From the NCBI GenBank assembly GCA_014879575.1, contig JACSRU010000079.1, positions 1 through 54,041 on the forward strand: a stretch of DNA of 54,041 nt, written 5' to 3'. The notes beneath the pieces are model-generated. The model saw nothing but the letters and a program-made list of their open reading frames with translations. It did no database searches and had not been told where the DNA came from. Within the stretch, counting starts at the first letter, position 1. Each line of letters begins with the position of its first letter. This document shows positions 44,300 through 52,125 of the stretch, one piece after another. The translations under genes and the position numbers were made by a program. The stretch comes from Chthoniobacterales bacterium. Its GTDB lineage: Bacteria > Verrucomicrobiota > Verrucomicrobiia > Chthoniobacterales > Terrimicrobiaceae.

Positions 44300-46723
44300 T
44301 CATCGCCGGTATCCGAAAGTGAGTGCCGACCAGTCGCCATCCACATCCACGCAAAATTCCAGCGTGCGTGTTTCCGGCATTTCTTCGGGTTCGGGGGAGA
44401 GGTGAATGCGGGCAAAGAGATAAAAGGGCATGCCGTTTTTTCGGGCGGCGAGGCGGATGTGTGTGGGCTGGAAGCTGCCGGGCATCTGCTGCAGGGCTGC
44501 GGGGAGGCTGATCCAGGGGGATCTCCCGCCGCCGGTCAGACGTTCCGACGGCTGGCCGGGCGTGGCATGGAGGCCGTGGCGGTCGAGAAAGCCGAGGCTG
44601 TGGGATTTTCCATCGGAATCCACCGCATCCAGCGCAAGGTCGTTGTCAAAGAGGTCCTCCCAGATCGAGTCTTCATAAGTATTCGGCCAGCAGGGCAGGG
44701 AGACCTGGAGGTGGCATTCCTTCCAGGGTGGGGCTTCCCTGCGCAAGGCGCGTTGCTCATTCACGAAGGCATTCCATTCAGCGGTTGCGTTGGCCCATAT
44801 CGCCGGACGGCATCGTTCTTCGAGGGATTTTTTCCATGCGGAGGGGTTGTCGGTGACCAGCCAGCCCGCCACCTCGTGGGGGGCAAGGGGAAATTCTGGA
44901 ATGATTCCCCGGTTGAACGGCTCAGGGGCACCCGCTTCGGCACGGTCGGTTTTCCAGCGCAGGGGAATCAGAAATTTTTCTCCGGTGCCGGTCAGTTCCT
45001 TTTCGTGGAGGGTCAGGGCTGTTGCGACGGGCTTGTCCGAAAGGTTGGAGGCGGTGATGATCCCGTGGCCTTCCCGATCCCAGAGAGCTGCGGGCGCCAC
45101 GATTTCGGGTGTGCCGGAAAACGTTTCCGGAGCGCGGTGCGTGTCGCGGACCTGGAGCGGGCCGCGGCCATCCATCAGGCTCCAAAGCATCCAGAGTCCC
45201 CGGGCAAACGTGTTGGTTCCCGGGGTGGGGGGTTGATGCAGCGAGCTCCACGGGAACTGTGTTCCCAGATTGACCACCGGAGCGTGCAGGGTGGCCGCCA
45301 TAAGGGCCACGGCTTCCTGGGAGCGGTAAATCGGGAAGGCGGCGGTCCACCAATAGGCGGGCGCCACGGCAAGGCCGGCGAAGTAGGCGTGATGTTCTCG
45401 GCTGGCGAGCAATTTCCCCTGCTCCTGTTCGCCGCCGTAGTAGCCATCCAACGAGGCATGGGCCAGCGCGCAAAAGAACGAGCCGGAGTGGCTCAAAAGG
45501 AACCCCTCTTCCCCGACCAGTGCCCGCAGCCTCCGCATCACACGGTGGTATTCCCGAAATCGAATGCGTCCGTCCGGTGAGAATTCCTCGTGGCTCAGAT
45601 ACATGAAAGGCGTGCCGTAATCCAGGTAGAGGCCATCATGGTTTTTGCGGAGATAGGGCGCCAGGATTTCGGCGTGACGATCCCGGATGGCATCCTCATT
45701 TCCCCGGAAATAAAATCCGCAGCGGATGCCCTGCCGCCGGCAGGCGTCCAATGTGGATCGCAGGGCTTCCGGGTCGGCGGGGAACTCGCCGTTTCGAACG
45801 TCCCGCCGCCAGGCTTCGTGCAGGATCAAGGTGTCGGCACCGGCCTGCCGGATGTCTGCCACGTCGGTCTCGGAGGGGTAGGGGCGGAAGTTGTCGAAGT
45901 AATGGTAAATCCGCAGGGGAGGGCGCGGGAGCGTGCGGGGGCTTCGTGTCAGGCAGAAACCGAAGATGTTTCGATAAATGATCGCCCGTCCGGGTTTGCG
46001 CCGCCAAAGGCGATCCTGAAGATTCCATGTCACGCCCGGCTTGCCGGACTCCTCCCTGACCTGGGTGGAAACTTCTCCCCGGGTGTTTGAAACGCCGCCG
46101 GAACCTTCGAGAAAAAACTCGATGTGGTGGGTGCGCCGCCAGGAATCCCCGGAATCAAAACCCACGAATGGGGTGATTTCGCCCGGGAAGTCGCGGGGCT
46201 CGGACACCGGGATCTTCCGTCCGAAGCGGGCCAGGACAGATTGGATGGTTGAGCCGTCTATCGCGGGGGGAAATTGCCAGTAGGCCCAGTCGGTGTCCCA
46301 GCTCGAAGCGGGTGTGAAGCCAAGTCTCAGGGACAGGCGGTCAAGGGCCACTCCCTCAAGCGACTCTCCCTGGAGGAAAAAGGTGCAGAATCCCGTGCCG
46401 TCGCGGAAAATTTCGTATTCCAGCGAGATTTTCAGGTCGGGATGCCGGGCTCCATCGGTGCGCACGAAAGGGACGCCGTCGAAATTCACCACGAGGCTTT
46501 CGGCGAGTTGCGCGGTGCGTGGCTTCACGGCATTTGCGGGGTGGTAGGGAAGCCCTTTCTCCACCCACTCGATGCCCCAATCTCCGCGCTGCACCAGGGG
46601 GCGCGAGTCACCTGCAAAGCGCAGATCTGTCGGAAACACCCCGCCTGCCGGAGAAAACTCCATCAGGAAGTCATTGCCTTCGATTTTGATGTTCTCTGTT
46701 CCGACCAAACGGGGAGGCTTCAT
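44300..46723 (-). CDS. Large glycosidase-like protein of unclassified family
   Basis: An 807-residue protein. The N-terminal half is all-beta-like with SLRLGFTPASSWDTDWAYWQ and repeated aromatic motifs. The middle resembles a TIM barrel of the alpha-galactosidase-like superfamily: RIYHYFDNFRPYPSETDVA, LILHEAWRRD, IRCGFYFRGNED, KNHDGLYLDYGTPFMYL and LLSHSGSFFCALAHASLDGYY. Candidate catalytic acids are the Asp of LYLDYG and the Asp of SLDGYYGG, but this is inferred. A beta-sandwich tail follows. The start is ATG 46723; the frame extends to 47230, but only through repeats. No clear signal peptide is seen. It lies in a carbohydrate cluster near a LacI regulator. Confidence 0.75.
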   Translation of the reverse strand: MKPPRLVGTENIKIEGNDFLMEFSPAGGVFPTDLRFAGDSRPLVQRGDWGIEWVEKGLPYHPANAVKPRTAQLAESLVVNFDGVPFVRTDGARHPDLKISLEYEIFRDGTGFCTFFLQGESLEGVALDRLSLRLGFTPASSWDTDWAYWQFPPAIDGSTIQSVLARFGRKIPVSEPRDFPGEITPFVGFDSGDSWRRTHHIEFFLEGSGGVSNTRGEVSTQVREESGKPGVTWNLQDRLWRRKPGRAIIYRNIFGFCLTRSPRTLPRPPLRIYHYFDNFRPYPSETDVADIRQAGADTLILHEAWRRDVRNGEFPADPEALRSTLDACRRQGIRCGFYFRGNEDAIRDRHAEILAPYLRKNHDGLYLDYGTPFMYLSHEEFSPDGRIRFREYHRVMRRLRALVGEEGFLLSHSGSFFCALAHASLDGYYGGEQEQGKLLASREHHAYFAGLAVAPAYWWTAAFPIYRSQEAVALMAATLHAPVVNLGTQFPWSSLHQPPTPGTNTFARGLWMLWSLMDGRGPLQVRDTHRAPETFSGTPEIVAPAALWDREGHGIITASNLSDKPVATALTLHEKELTGTGEKFLIPLRWKTDRAEAGAPEPFNRGIIPEFPLAPHEVAGWLVTDNPSAWKKSLEERCRPAIWANATAEWNAFVNEQRALRREAPPWKECHLQVSLPCWPNTYEDSIWEDLFDNDLALDAVDSDGKSHSLGFLDRHGLHATPGQPSERLTGGGRSPWISLPAALQQMPGSFQPTHIRLAARKNGMPFYLFARIHLSPEPEEMPETRTLEFCVDVDGDWSALTFGYRR

Positions 46724-46787
46724 TGGAAAAAAGGATCCCCACGTTGTCACCTCAACAAAAGATGGGAAGGATATTTTTGCAGCGGAA

Positions 46788-46857
46788 AGGCGGAAGGGGT
46801 CAGTCCCATAATTTATAATTACCTCCGAGCGCCGCGATCCGCCGAGATTGTCCGTGT
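46788..46857 (+). repeat. 70-base direct repeat, left copy (GGGGTCAGTCCC element)
   Basis: Begins AAAGGCGGAAGGGGTCAGTC and ends GCCGAGATTGTCCGTG; the same sequence with two substitutions recurs at 47211-47280 in the same orientation. This copy leads directly into the transposase remnant, so it includes the transposase 5' flank. Confidence 0.85.
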
Positions 46858-46987
46858 GGGCAGAAAGCCGCGTCCCGTGTTCGCTGGGGCGATCTGCCAC
46901 ATCATCGACCGGGGAAACTCCCGCAAGGACGTCTTTGGAGGCCGGTCGGCGGAGGCTTTCGAGCGAACCTTGTTCAAAGCGTCCGAA
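46856..46987 (+). pseudogene. REP-associated tyrosine transposase (Y1_Tnp/RAYT) remnant
   Basis: A GTG at 46856 opens a frame reading RKPRPVFAGAICHIIDRG then NSRKDVFGGRSAEAFERTL, a close match to the start of RAYT proteins (usual form RKPRxxxxGAxYHVxxRGNxRxxIF). The HUH-type histidine pair and catalytic tyrosine further on are missing: after about 44 residues the frame runs into repeat sequence. It is a truncated, inactive copy. Confidence 0.8.
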
Positions 46988-47071
46988 AATGTCATTGCAC
47001 CTCAGTCCCTCCAGAAGTGGCACTTCGCGCATGGGGTGGATGCCAAGTCGCCCCTCCGGAATCACGTCGCA

Positions 47072-47203
47072 CCCTGGAGGGACCAGCTCCGTCTGGTCCG
47101 TGGGCGGTTGGCGTGGGATGGCACGGCCCGAGGCGGACGACACGGAGGTCATCCCTCCAGAAGAGACGCCCTGCCCCTGGAGGGACCAGCTCCGTCTGGT
47201 CCG
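47072..47203. repeat. REP-like palindromic repeat doublet, copy B
   Basis: Units at 47072-47100 and 47174-47203 both contain a perfect GGACCAG-CTCCGT-CTGGTCC hairpin. The linker shares GGCGGACGACACGGAGGTC and CCAGAAG with copy A at 10.9 kb. It lies right after the transposase remnant, consistent with RAYT-mobilised REP sequences. Confidence 0.85.
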
Positions 47204-47210
47204 AGGAAAG

Positions 47211-47280
47211 GCGGAAGGGGTCAGTCCCATAATTTATAATTACCTCCGAGTGCTGCGATCCGCCGAGATTGTCCGTGGAG
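47211..47280 (+). repeat. 70-base direct repeat, right copy
   Basis: Same orientation as the copy at 46788. After the shared end GATTGTCCGTG it diverges into unique sequence, so here the element ends before any transposase coding sequence. The pair brackets the remnant and REP doublet. Confidence 0.85.
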
Positions 47281-47292
47281 CCGCGCGGACCA

Positions 47293-48297
47293 TCAGGTTG
47301 TTGCAAACCGGCTGTCCGTATTTCCCTCGTGGAATGTTGAGGTGATGGAAATTTGTTTGGGGTATTCCGGGATGCCATATTTCATGTGGATCAGATAATC
47401 ATCCAGCAAATGGATGCCTTCCCGGGCGATGAGGGGTTGCGGCACGCTCACACACCAGGCATCGGAGGCCACATGCCAGTCGTTGAGAAAGACCTGGCGC
47501 AGCTTGGGAGGGCAGGCGGCGGGGGGCAGGAACTCCGCAAGAGTTAGGACCGCGTCAACCCGGTTTTCCTTCAACCAGGCGCGAATCATGCGATTGTCCG
47601 GGCGCGCCTTGTCTTTGTAAATCCAGAACACGGGCTTCATTTGATAGTGGTGGCAGAAGGAATGATAGGCGCCCAGCCAGCGGTGGCCGGTGCGCGCCTC
47701 CAGGTAGGACACCAAAAAAAGCGCGATGTTCCGGTGTCCGCGCTCGACGCACCGCTGCGCCGCCAAATACAACCCCTGGAAGTAGTCCGCGCACACGGAG
47801 TCCACGGCCGGAGAGTGCTGGAAGGCGCCGAGGCTCACCATGGCGAAGTGCTCAAATTGGAACCCCTCGAGAACAAATTCCTTCTGGGACGGTCCGAACA
47901 GGATTCCGCGGATGCCCTGAGACCACAGAAGTTTGCTGAATTTGGCCTGTTCCTCGTGGGTCTGGGGTTGTTCGAAGTATTTCAAATCATACCCTCGTCG
48001 GCGCGCCTCCTGCCGGCAGTGCTGATACATGGAGCGACTGAAGTCCGAAGGCTCGGAGTCAAAGAACGCAAGACTCGCCTTGTATTTCGCAACTGTGGCG
48101 GCGGCGGATTTCGACCGATAGGCGGCCAGGGCGCGCAAGGCCGGATCAATCTGATAGCCCAATTCCTCGATGGCGGCCTCCACCCGCTTGCGGGTGCTTT
48201 CCTTGACACAACGCACCTGGCGAACCACGCAGGAAACCGTCATGGCGCTGACGTTACAGTGCCGCGCCACATCACGCAGGGAGACTCGCTTGCTCAT
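47293..48297 (-). CDS. LacI-family transcriptional regulator
   Basis: A 334-residue regulator. The N-terminal helix-turn-helix VSLRDVARHCNVSAMTVS (5-22) and hinge region (to about 60) are typical. The periplasmic-binding-protein-like domain includes FEHFAMVSLGAFQHSPAVDSV and the late LRQVFLNDWHV segment. The start is ATG 48297, divergent from the esterase gene with 129 bases between. It probably controls the esterase and neighbouring carbohydrate genes; a candidate operator is at 48325. Confidence 0.92.
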   Translation of the reverse strand: MSKRVSLRDVARHCNVSAMTVSCVVRQVRCVKESTRKRVEAAIEELGYQIDPALRALAAYRSKSAAATVAKYKASLAFFDSEPSDFSRSMYQHCRQEARRRGYDLKYFEQPQTHEEQAKFSKLLWSQGIRGILFGPSQKEFVLEGFQFEHFAMVSLGAFQHSPAVDSVCADYFQGLYLAAQRCVERGHRNIALFLVSYLEARTGHRWLGAYHSFCHHYQMKPVFWIYKDKARPDNRMIRAWLKENRVDAVLTLAEFLPPAACPPKLRQVFLNDWHVASDAWCVSVPQPLIAREGIHLLDDYLIHMKYGIPEYPKQISITSTFHEGNTDSRFATT

Positions 48298-48324
48298 GGG
48301 GGAAAAGGCTACGGGCGGCGCATG

Positions 48325-48346
48325 TTAAAGTTAAGATGAAAATTTC
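48325..48346. promoter_or_regulatory. LacI operator candidate, copy 1
   Basis: TTAAAGTTAAGATGAA followed by AATTTC, in the divergent gap between the LacI gene and the esterase. Nearly the same motif lies at 50621 upstream of the propeller-like gene. Confidence 0.5.
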
Positions 48347-48426
48347 GCAAGTCACCGCTCGACTGTCCTTCCGATGCGGTGCAGGGTGGGGGGATCCTTG
48401 GATTTTTTCGTCACAAAAGTCACCCC

Positions 48427-50256
48427 ATGAAATCGCACACCCCGATTCCCGCGCTCTGGGCTTCGTCCCACGGTCACCTTCATCGCGAGCGTTTGCGTCG
48501 GGAGGCTTCGGAGCAGGCCCTCTCCCATGCCCTGCCGCTGTCGTTGTCGGAACTGGAAACCCGGTTTCGCCGCCTCCGCAAAGCGCTTCAGGAAAAGCTG
48601 GCGTTGGATCGGGAGCCGACGCCCCTGGATGTGCGGATGCACGGCGAGGTGGCGCGGGACGGCTATCGCATTCAGAAGGTGTCCTTTCTGAGCGAACCCG
48701 GGGTTCGCGTGACGGGCAACCTCTATGTGCCCGACGGCACGGGCCCGTTTCCCGCCGTGCTGAACATGCACGGACATTGGCCGCAGGGGAAGATTGCCGC
48801 GAAGGTCCAGGCCCGCGGACATCTCCTGGCCCGGCAGGGGATGGTCACGCTTGCCGTGGATGCGGCGGGCACGGGGGAACGGGCGGAGAAGGAGCGGGAC
48901 TGGACCTATCATGGCGCGCTCAAGGCGGCGGAGATGTTTCTGGCGGGGGACTCTTTGATGGGACGCCAGGTGCGCGACAATCGCCGTGCGCTGGATGTGT
49001 TGCAGTCCCTGCCGTTTGTGGACGGGGAAAAAATCGGCGCGACGGGCGCGTCGGGCGGCGGCAATCAGACGATGTGGCTCGCGGCGCTGGATGCCCGCGT
49101 GAAGGCGGCGGTGGTCGTGGTTTCGGTCGGAAGTTTCGAGGCCTATGTCACCGAGCGCAACTGCCTGTGTGAGACGCTTCCCGGCGGATTGCTCCTTGCG
49201 GAGGAATGGGAGGTGCTCGGGTTGATCGCCCCCCGTCCGCTGTTGATTCTCAATGCGCTGCACGACATCTGTCCGGCGTTTGGCCACGCGCCGATGGACG
49301 CGACCTGCCGACAGGTGGAGGAAGTGTATTTGTTGCACAATGCCCGGGAGAAACTCGATTGGCGGGTGTTCGAAACCACCCACGGCTATCATCCTCCGAT
49401 GCTGCAGGCGCTGCTCGGATGGATGGGCCATTGGCTGGCCGGGGAGCCGGGATCCTCACCGCACGCCCTGCCGGACTGGCTGGAGGTGTCCGAGGAGGAA
49501 CTGCTGTGTTTTCCTCCCGGAGAACGTCCGGCGGAATGCGGATACCCCGCCGTGCGCGCGGCGGGACGACTGCCGGACCGCACCTTTGCCTCTCCCGATG
49601 AGGCCCGTGCCGAACTGGCCCGCCTGGTGGGGTGGACGCCCCCGGCGGGCGGCGCGGAGTGGGTGTCCAAACGCGCTCTGCCGGAGGGAACCCGGGTCGG
49701 CGCGATCCTTTCCCCGCAAATGTTACCGCTTCCGGTCGCCGTGAACGGACCCTGGCCCGCGCCGGGTGCCGAGTTTCGCCTCGTGCTTTCCCCCTTCGGA
49801 AAAGCCGGCACCTTCGGACGCACCCAATGGCGGGAGGCCGCCGCAACCGGCCTTGCCCTGGCGGCAGCCGACCTGCCCGGCGTGGGCGAACTCGCGTGGG
49901 AGACCGAGCCCGTGGCCGATGTCCGGCTGCACGACACCGCCCGCGCCCGTCTGTGGCTGGGCTCTTCCCTGGCGGCGGAGTGGGCCGGGGCGATTGCGGT
50001 CCTGTGCGAGGCGTTGCAAGCCCGGGCACCCGGTGCGCGGATGCGGGTGGTGGCCGAGAAGGAAGCCGTCCTCGCCGCCCTGTTGTGCCAGGCCCTGCAT
50101 CCCGCCGCCGCCTTTGAACTTGTCGAATCCGATTGCCCGGCTTCCGCAGCGGATCCCCAAAACGATTCCCTCGTGTGGTGCCTTCCCGGCTTCCTGCCCT
50201 GGGGCGACCTGCCCGCTCTGCGCCGCCTCGCCGCACCGCGCGGGGATGCGCGATAA
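48427..50256 (+). CDS. Acetylxylan-esterase-like alpha/beta hydrolase, two-domain
   Basis: A 609-residue hydrolase. The N-terminal domain (about 60-345) is an alpha/beta hydrolase of the acetylxylan esterase/abhydrolase_7 type: VTGNLYVPDGTGPFPAVLN, HGHWPQGK, the nucleophile elbow GATGASGGGNQT (Ser209), LLILNALHDICPAFG (Asp280) and ETTHGYH (His319). The C-terminal 250 residues contain a second, degenerate hydrolase-like module without an obvious GxSxG. No signal peptide is apparent. The start is ATG 48427. Deacetylation of plant or algal polysaccharide oligomers is inferred from family and context (adjacent LacI regulator and glycosidase-like gene). Confidence 0.87.
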   Translation: MKSHTPIPALWASSHGHLHRERLRREASEQALSHALPLSLSELETRFRRLRKALQEKLALDREPTPLDVRMHGEVARDGYRIQKVSFLSEPGVRVTGNLYVPDGTGPFPAVLNMHGHWPQGKIAAKVQARGHLLARQGMVTLAVDAAGTGERAEKERDWTYHGALKAAEMFLAGDSLMGRQVRDNRRALDVLQSLPFVDGEKIGATGASGGGNQTMWLAALDARVKAAVVVVSVGSFEAYVTERNCLCETLPGGLLLAEEWEVLGLIAPRPLLILNALHDICPAFGHAPMDATCRQVEEVYLLHNAREKLDWRVFETTHGYHPPMLQALLGWMGHWLAGEPGSSPHALPDWLEVSEEELLCFPPGERPAECGYPAVRAAGRLPDRTFASPDEARAELARLVGWTPPAGGAEWVSKRALPEGTRVGAILSPQMLPLPVAVNGPWPAPGAEFRLVLSPFGKAGTFGRTQWREAAATGLALAAADLPGVGELAWETEPVADVRLHDTARARLWLGSSLAAEWAGAIAVLCEALQARAPGARMRVVAEKEAVLAALLCQALHPAAAFELVESDCPASAADPQNDSLVWCLPGFLPWGDLPALRRLAAPRGDAR

Positions 50257-50306
50257 ACCACAATGGCTTAGCCCATTTCCTTTTGGCAGGATAGAGCGAC
50301 TCCGTC

Positions 50307-50528
50307 ATGAAGCCGGTTATCAATCTGGAAGATCCTGTGGGAAAAACCGTGGGACGCCGCCGTGTCCCCGATCCGCTGCGTGTGGTTCCCTCCGAAAAAC
50401 GGTCGAACGAACTGTGGCGGAAGGCCGGATTCGCCGCCCCGATCCGAAAGGGCGTGTATCGGTTTCGCAGTCACGAGGAGGCTGACCAATGGCTGATGGA
50501 TCACCTGACCCGGAAGCCGACGAACTGA
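50307..50528 (+). CDS. Small conserved protein, possible antitoxin-like partner
   Basis: A 73-residue protein, MKPVINLEDPVGKTVGRR at the start, with WRKAGFAAPIRKGVYRF and HEEADQWLM. It is preceded by a purine-rich AGGA-like element about 15 bases before ATG 50307. The frame overlaps by 40 bases a second frame that starts like a nucleotidyltransferase, an organisation like two-gene toxin-antitoxin or MNT-type modules. I cannot name the family from sequence alone; the antitoxin idea is inference. Confidence 0.6.
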   Translation: MKPVINLEDPVGKTVGRRRVPDPLRVVPSEKRSNELWRKAGFAAPIRKGVYRFRSHEEADQWLMDHLTRKPTN

Positions 50529-50575
50529 TCCCCCGGGATCCCTCACCGGAGGATGTCGTCAATCTCTGCCGGAAT
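50489..50575 (+). pseudogene. Truncated nucleotidyltransferase-like gene start
   Basis: ATG 50489 opens a frame of which the first 29 residues, including ELIPRDPSPEDVVNLCRN, resemble the beginning of small nucleotidyltransferases, which would continue with a YVVVGGFA-type motif. Here the frame instead runs into unrelated sequence and the catalytic GG/S and DxD motifs are absent. Interpreted as a remnant of the downstream partner of the 73-residue gene. Confidence 0.5.
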
Positions 50576-50620
50576 AGCCGCACGCGACACGTTTCCTCAG
50601 GGTCGTCCCGGAAGGTTGTC

Positions 50621-50640
50621 TTACAGTTAAGATCAATTTC
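50621..50640. promoter_or_regulatory. LacI operator candidate, copy 2
   Basis: TTACAGTTAAGATCAATTTC lies 39 bases upstream of the propeller-like gene and matches the site at 48325 at 15 of the first 16 to 18 positions, allowing a two-base gap. It would place this gene in the same regulon as the esterase. Confidence 0.5.
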
Positions 50641-50678
50641 TCCTTTTCCCTCTCTCGGCAGGGGGTCAGAGTGGGCGA

Positions 50679-52100
50679 ATGGTAATCACGTCACAGGTTG
50701 GAGTGTCAGGTGCGCGTCGTAGCGAAGGGCCGGTTTCCTTTTCCGGGGTGGTGCCCTCCCTGGCGCAGGCGGCGGACTTGGGGCCGCCGCGGTCCGAGTG
50801 CGGCATCGGATGTCTGATGCCGTGGAGTGGGAAACTTTATGTGCTGAATTATTTATCGCACCGCAGGAAGGACGGGAGCGGCACCGGGCTGCGGGTGATT
50901 GATGGGGATTTTCAGATGGAGCGTCATCCCGACGGGGTGGACGGCACGTATGCGAACCGGTTCATTCATTATCCGTCGAATCAGTTGATCATCGGCCCGC
51001 ATATGATTGACGCTGCGCACGAGGTGCGCACGGTCCACAAGTTGATCGACACGCGCCTCTGCGGCACGGCCCGGCACCTGACCGATCCCGACAACTTCGT
51101 GTATATGCTCGGCATGGAAGGCGAGTTGTTCGAGTTGAACGTCTATACGCTCGAAGCCACGCAGATTTTCGATCTCACGCGGGAGCTCGACACAGCGGGA
51201 GAGTTCGGGTGTCATTTCAAGGATTGCTACACGGCCTTCGGTCGCCTGGTGGTGACGAACAACGACTACTCGGAGGCCGATTTTCAGGGTCGGACCACCA
51301 GCGGCACGCTGGCCGAGTTTGACGGGAAAACCTGGACCGTGCTTGAGCGCAAGCCGTTTGTGAGTGTGCAGGGGCGCGGGCATTTCACGAACACCATCTT
51401 TGCGACGGGCTGGGACCGTGCTTCCGCCATCCTGAAAGTCTATACGGACAGCGACAAAACCTGGCGCCGCTATCGGCTGCCCAAGGCCTCGCACACGCAC
51501 GATCACAAGTGGCAGAGCGAATGGCCGCGCATCCGCGAGATCGAGCACGAGCGCTTCATGGTCGATCTGCACGGCATGTTTTACGAGCTGTCCCCGTGGG
51601 CCTACGACGGCCATGTGTGGGGCGTGAAACCCATCTCCCAACACCTCTGGGTGCTCGGCGATTTTTGTTCCTGGAAGGGGATGCTCGTGATGGGCGCGGA
51701 CAACGCCTCGCCCGCTCACGGACAGAACAGCCTGTGCGCGGAACCTCAATCCGGCATGTGGTTCGGCAAAACCGATGATCTCTGGCAGTTCGGCAAGCCC
51801 CAGGGCTGGGGCGGTCCGTGGTGGGAGGATGACGTGCGCGCCAACGAGCCTTCCGATCCCTATCTGATGACCGGATTCGACAAGAAGGTCCTGCACCTCA
51901 CGCACAAGGCAAACGAGTCGGTGGACTTTGTCATCGAGACGGACTTCCAGGGCAACGGCCAATGGCATGTCATGGAGACGGTCTCCGTGCCCGCAGGCGG
52001 CTATCGGTATTTTGTCTTTCCGGATGGCTACAGTGCCCACTGGGTGCGCCTCCGGGTCGCAAAAAACTGCCGTGCCTCCGCCCAGTTCCACTACACGTAA
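50679..52100 (+). CDS. Propeller-like protein of unknown function
   Basis: A 473-residue protein with repeated beta-strand-rich blocks, each containing aromatic and Gly/Asp turns (for example GKLYVLNYLSHRRKDGSG, LVVTNNDYSEADFQG, HLWVLGDFCSWKGMLVMG, GMWFGKTDDLWQFGKPQGWG). The pattern suggests a beta-propeller with conserved His and Asp residues such as HTHDHKW and MVDLHGMFYEL. The last 80 residues look like a beta-sandwich. No signal peptide is seen at ATG 50679. It follows a LacI-type operator candidate and lies beside carbohydrate genes, so a sugar lyase or binding role is possible but unproven. Confidence 0.7.
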   Translation: MVITSQVGVSGARRSEGPVSFSGVVPSLAQAADLGPPRSECGIGCLMPWSGKLYVLNYLSHRRKDGSGTGLRVIDGDFQMERHPDGVDGTYANRFIHYPSNQLIIGPHMIDAAHEVRTVHKLIDTRLCGTARHLTDPDNFVYMLGMEGELFELNVYTLEATQIFDLTRELDTAGEFGCHFKDCYTAFGRLVVTNNDYSEADFQGRTTSGTLAEFDGKTWTVLERKPFVSVQGRGHFTNTIFATGWDRASAILKVYTDSDKTWRRYRLPKASHTHDHKWQSEWPRIREIEHERFMVDLHGMFYELSPWAYDGHVWGVKPISQHLWVLGDFCSWKGMLVMGADNASPAHGQNSLCAEPQSGMWFGKTDDLWQFGKPQGWGGPWWEDDVRANEPSDPYLMTGFDKKVLHLTHKANESVDFVIETDFQGNGQWHVMETVSVPAGGYRYFVFPDGYSAHWVRLRVAKNCRASAQFHYT

Positions 52101-52125
52101 CCCTCCACACCCCAAGGAAACGACC

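Larger units (their letters stand above)
46724..47292. other. Repeat island with decayed transposase
   Basis: This 569-base interval between the glycosidase-like gene and the LacI gene contains two 70-base direct repeats, a transposase N-terminal remnant and a REP-like doublet (each listed). No intact gene is present; long open frames on both strands are artefacts of the GC-rich repeats. Confidence 0.7.

Noticed and set aside
46724-47230. N-terminal extension of the glycosidase-like gene
   Set aside because: The extra 169 residues translate the repeat island and the antisense of the transposase remnant, not conserved protein.
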